Shown here piece after piece: positions 61,251 through 64,000 of a stretch of DNA of 64,000 nt. The stretch lies in NCBI GenBank assembly GCA_934700615.1, contig CAKUXR010000005.1:1-64000 (forward strand), read 5' to 3'. Source of the DNA: an uncultured Bacteroidales bacterium. GTDB taxonomy: Bacteria > Bacteroidota > Bacteroidia > Bacteroidales > UBA932. The position numbers and the translations under genes are program-made. The stretch's first letter is position 1; each line of letters begins with the position of its first letter. The notes beneath the pieces were generated by a model. That model did no database searches and was not told where the DNA came from. It saw only the letters and a program-made list of their open reading frames with translations.

Positions 61251-64000
61251 ATGAAAAAGTCAATCTTGAACTTCGCGCTGGCGGCATTGACAGCAGTCAT
61301 GACGATTCCTGCCACTGCCCAGACCGGTTCCATCAGAATCGGAGCGCACAGAGGCTTCTGGAAATGCGACGAATCGCAGCACACAGAGAATTCTATAGCC
61401 TCCCTGAAAACAGCCCAGGACTACAACCTCTGGGGCAGCGAATTTGACATCCACCTGACATCAGACCACGAAGTCGTTGTCCATCACGATGCCCACATAG
61501 AGGGCCATGACATCCAGAAGAACACATACGGCTATCTGAAGCAGTTCAAGCTCGCAAACGGCGAATCCATGCCGACATTGGACGAGTATCTCGACCAGGC
61601 TGCAAAATGCGCCACTACAGTCATGGTTCTGGAGTTCAAGAGCCAGTACAGCAAGGAGCATGAGGACAGCCTTGTCGCCATCACTTTCGACAAACTGAAG
61701 AAGCATAACCTCTACGACCCTTCAAGAGTGATTTTCATATCTTTCAGCATGAACATCTGCAAGAAAGTCGCAGACGAGGCACCGGAATTCACGAACCAGT
61801 ACCTGAACGGCGACATCGCGCCGGCGGACGTCAAGAAAGAGGGCATCAATGGCATTGATTATCACTATAATTCATTCTACAAGCATCCGGAATGGGTGAA
61901 AGAGGCGCACGACCTCGGAATGAGTGTCAATGTCTGGACGGTGAACAAGGAGAAGGACATGAAGGCGATGATTGACCTTGGCGTGGACTGCATCACTACC
62001 AACGAGCCTCTCATTGCCCGCAAACTTCTCGGCTCAGAAGAACTGAGGCTGGCCAGAGCCTCTGAGGACGACCCGAAAGCCGATCCTAAGGCAGAGGTGG
62101 TTTTCGGAAATGCGAGATTCACCGTCCTCGGCAGCAGACTCGTCCGTATGGAATGGGCCGCTGACGGAAAATTCGAAGACAGGGCTACCCTCGGCATTGT
62201 CAACAGACGCATGCCTGTTCCTGCTTATACCGTAAAGAAGTCAGGCAAACGCATCACCATCAAGACGGCAGACCTGACATTGACATACACCGGAGACAAC
62301 AAGTTCGACCAGAACAATCTCCATGTGACATTCACAATGCCGGAGCACACTACCAAGAACGGAGTGAAGAAAGTCAGCTGGCATCCGGGACTTGACGACA
62401 GCGGAAACCTTCTCGGAACAGCAAGGACGCTCGACGGGTGCGACGGAGTAAAGACCAAGGAACCTTATGACAAAGGTGTCGTATCACGTGACGGCTGGGC
62501 AATCATCGACGAGTCTGAAAGACAGGTTCTCGTCCCTGAAAACACTGACTGGAAGAACTGGGTGGCAAACCGTGAACCCGGTGACAGACAGGACCTTTAT
62601 ATCTTCGCCTACGGCCACGACTACAAGCAGGCCGTTTCAGACTTCACCAAGATCGGCGGCCAGATTCCGCTTCCTCCGAAATATGCATTCGGATACTGGT
62701 GGTGCCGTTTCTGGCAGTACTCAGACTTCGAGTTCGTAGGCCTCGGCAAGGAAATCAGGTCCCTCAGCATTCCTATCGACGTAATGGTTCTGGACATGGA
62801 CTGGCACGAGACATGGACTCTCCGCAGACGCAACTCTCCTAAGGATGAATTCGGACAGAGAATCGGCTGGACAGGCTACACCTGGCAGAAGAAACTCTTC
62901 CCTAATCCGGCCAACTGCCTGCAGGACCTCCACAACCTCGGCCTCAAGACGACATTGAACCTTCACCCGGCATCCGGAATCCAGCCTTATGAAGAGCCTT
63001 ATGACAGATTTGTAAAAGACTACCTTTCAAGGACTTCCGACTACGACGGCCCGAAGGGTTACGTCAATGCCGACGGAAGCAAAGCTCCGGTGCCTTTCAG
63101 AATCGACGACGAGAACTGGGCCAATGCCTATTTCAATTCCGTCATCCGTCCTTTCGAAAAACAGGGAGTTGACTTCTGGTGGCTCGACTGGCAGCAGTGG
63201 ATTGACAGCAAATACACACCGGGCCTCAGCAACACATTCTGGCTGAACTACACCTTCTTCAACGACATGGTCCGCCAGTCAGAGAACCAGGGCATCTATG
63301 CCAGAAGGCCTATGATTTATCACCGTTGGGGAGGAATCGGAAGCCACCGCTACCAGATCGGCTTCTCCGGAGACTGCTATGCGACATGGAAAGTGCTCGG
63401 ATACCTTCCTTATTTCACCACTACCGCATCCAATGTAGGCTACGGATATTGGGGCCACGACATCGGCGGACACCAGCAGCCGAAGGGTGTAACCACCACT
63501 GACCCTGAACTTTACACAAGATGGATCCAGTCCGGAGTGTTCACCCCTATCTTCAAGACACACTCTACCAAGGACATGACCATGGAGAAGAGGTTCTGGG
63601 TATTCCCTGACTACTTCGACAGCATGCGCGAAGCCGTAAGACTCAGATACGACCTTTCACCTTATATATATAATGCCGCACGCCAGACCTACGATACCGG
63701 CATTTCCATGTGCCGCCCTATGTATTACGACTATGCCGAGGACAATGAGGCATACGAGTGGAAAGAGGAGTTCATGTTCGGTGACGACATCCTCGCCACT
63801 ACGGTCTGCCAGCCTGCCGACAAGATCACAGGTCTCGCAAAACGCGGAATGTGGTTTCCTGAAGGCAACGACTGGTATGACGTGGCAACAGGAACAATGA
63901 TTCACGGCGGCCAGAAGGACACCCTCGCATACACAGTGAACGAGAATCCTTACTACGTGAAGGCCGGAGCTGTCATCCCGATGGCGGGTTCAGACATCAA
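61251..64000 (+). CDS. Secreted glycerophosphodiester phosphodiesterase-GH31 fusion (runs off window)
   Basis: One open frame of at least 916 residues joins two enzymes. After a signal peptide (cleavage near residue 26) comes a GDPD domain (about 28-262) with catalytic His33 (GAHRG), metal ligands Glu64 and Asp66 (EFDIHL) and His79-Asp80. A linker of about 20 residues leads to a GH31 N-terminal beta domain (about 285-450) and catalytic barrel with nucleophile Asp646 (WWLDWQQW) and acid/base Asp708 (GFSGDC). GH31 enzymes cleave alpha-glycosidic bonds. All key residues of both domains are present. The 3' end lies outside the window. A joint substrate, such as a glycerophosphate-linked glycan, is an inference. 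Confidence 0.85.
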   Translation, partial: MKKSILNFALAALTAVMTIPATAQTGSIRIGAHRGFWKCDESQHTENSIASLKTAQDYNLWGSEFDIHLTSDHEVVVHHDAHIEGHDIQKNTYGYLKQFKLANGESMPTLDEYLDQAAKCATTVMVLEFKSQYSKEHEDSLVAITFDKLKKHNLYDPSRVIFISFSMNICKKVADEAPEFTNQYLNGDIAPADVKKEGINGIDYHYNSFYKHPEWVKEAHDLGMSVNVWTVNKEKDMKAMIDLGVDCITTNEPLIARKLLGSEELRLARASEDDPKADPKAEVVFGNARFTVLGSRLVRMEWAADGKFEDRATLGIVNRRMPVPAYTVKKSGKRITIKTADLTLTYTGDNKFDQNNLHVTFTMPEHTTKNGVKKVSWHPGLDDSGNLLGTARTLDGCDGVKTKEPYDKGVVSRDGWAIIDESERQVLVPENTDWKNWVANREPGDRQDLYIFAYGHDYKQAVSDFTKIGGQIPLPPKYAFGYWWCRFWQYSDFEFVGLGKEIRSLSIPIDVMVLDMDWHETWTLRRRNSPKDEFGQRIGWTGYTWQKKLFPNPANCLQDLHNLGLKTTLNLHPASGIQPYEEPYDRFVKDYLSRTSDYDGPKGYVNADGSKAPVPFRIDDENWANAYFNSVIRPFEKQGVDFWWLDWQQWIDSKYTPGLSNTFWLNYTFFNDMVRQSENQGIYARRPMIYHRWGGIGSHRYQIGFSGDCYATWKVLGYLPYFTTTASNVGYGYWGHDIGGHQQPKGVTTTDPELYTRWIQSGVFTPIFKTHSTKDMTMEKRFWVFPDYFDSMREAVRLRYDLSPYIYNAARQTYDTGISMCRPMYYDYAEDNEAYEWKEEFMFGDDILATTVCQPADKITGLAKRGMWFPEGNDWYDVATGTMIHGGQKDTLAYTVNENPYYVKAGAVIPMAGSDI

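Larger units (their letters stand above)
296..63069. repeat. Dispersed heptamer CATTGAC/GTCAATG
   Basis: Hand count: about 55 copies on the plus strand and 39 on the minus strand between 296 and 63069, against about 8 expected for both strands together. Examples: 296, 2190, 5157, 9135, 14487 and 14493 (overlapping), 18936, 21112, 33106, 41749, 48491 and 48499 (inverted pair), 50172, 59547, 63063. Copies lie in genes in at least four codon phases and in gaps. No extension beyond seven bases is evident. Role unknown. Confidence 0.85.

Noticed and set aside
1..64000. tRNA, rRNA, tmRNA, CRISPR array or replication origin
   Set aside because: None was seen by eye on either strand; no cloverleaf with a CCA-like end, no repeat-spacer array, no DnaA-box cluster. 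A covariance search could still find small RNAs.

Overview
The window reads as chromosomal DNA of a Bacteroidota species, most likely Bacteroidales. The main reasons are two SusC/SusD polysaccharide-utilisation loci, a hybrid two-component regulator, Bacteroidota promoters (TTTG, about 19 bases, TAnnTTTG, textbook at 6167-6197 and 58027-58057), many Cys-lipoprotein signals, and a hut pathway with a fused FtcD. Placement below order is not possible from the sequence alone. Most genes lie on the minus strand in operons, many of them separated by strong hairpins.

Layout. 1-1226 is the 5' part of an IS66 element. 1576-6036 is a minus-strand housekeeping block (gltX, rpiB, truB, YgjP-type peptidase). 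6223-8981 holds a ThrE-type exporter and a Tat-exported dipeptide-epimerase-like enzyme. 9064-23824 is polysaccharide locus 1: SusC, SusD, lipoprotein, two esterases and a GH3 enzyme, facing a divergent hybrid sensor/AraC regulator. 24170-26990 is a mobile-element graveyard: an IS1182-like MITE, two defective group II intron copies, an IS66 scar and an AAA_14/DUF4143 ATPase. 27118-30052 is pnp and rpsO. 30177-34140 carries two sulfatase-modifying-factor-fold lipoproteins and a transglutaminase-fold lipoprotein. 34133-35930 is an AbiE-type toxin-antitoxin pair inserted at the 3' end of the transglutaminase gene, whose last 77 bp are duplicated on the far side. 36234-44650 has an NhaC antiporter and a complete histidine-to-glutamate operon (ftcD, hutU, hutH, hutI). 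44654-50850 has queF with a queuosine-precursor transporter, prfA, a GNAT-like protein, a repeat-rich 1 kb gap, a DUF2147 protein and mazG. 51013-57982 is polysaccharide locus 2 (SusC, SusD, GH18, LamG lipoprotein). 58239-64000 has a lipoprotein, pgi and a truncated-by-window GDPD-GH31 fusion.

The most unusual signal is not a gene. The heptamer CATTGAC (or GTCAATG) occurs about 94 times on the two strands by hand count, where about 8 are expected by chance. It occurs in genes in several reading frames and in intergenic DNA, and is scarce in the recently acquired segments. The density of about 1.5 per kb is like that of DNA-uptake signal sequences or Chi-type recombination sites. I know of no description of such a motif for this group.

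How the genes work together. The two Sus loci import and degrade two different glycans; locus 1 is probably ester-decorated and locus 2 probably contains GlcNAc or N-glycan. The hut operon turns histidine into glutamate and a folate one-carbon unit. The queF/transporter pair supplies queuosine precursor. Pgi and RpiB link to central sugar metabolism.
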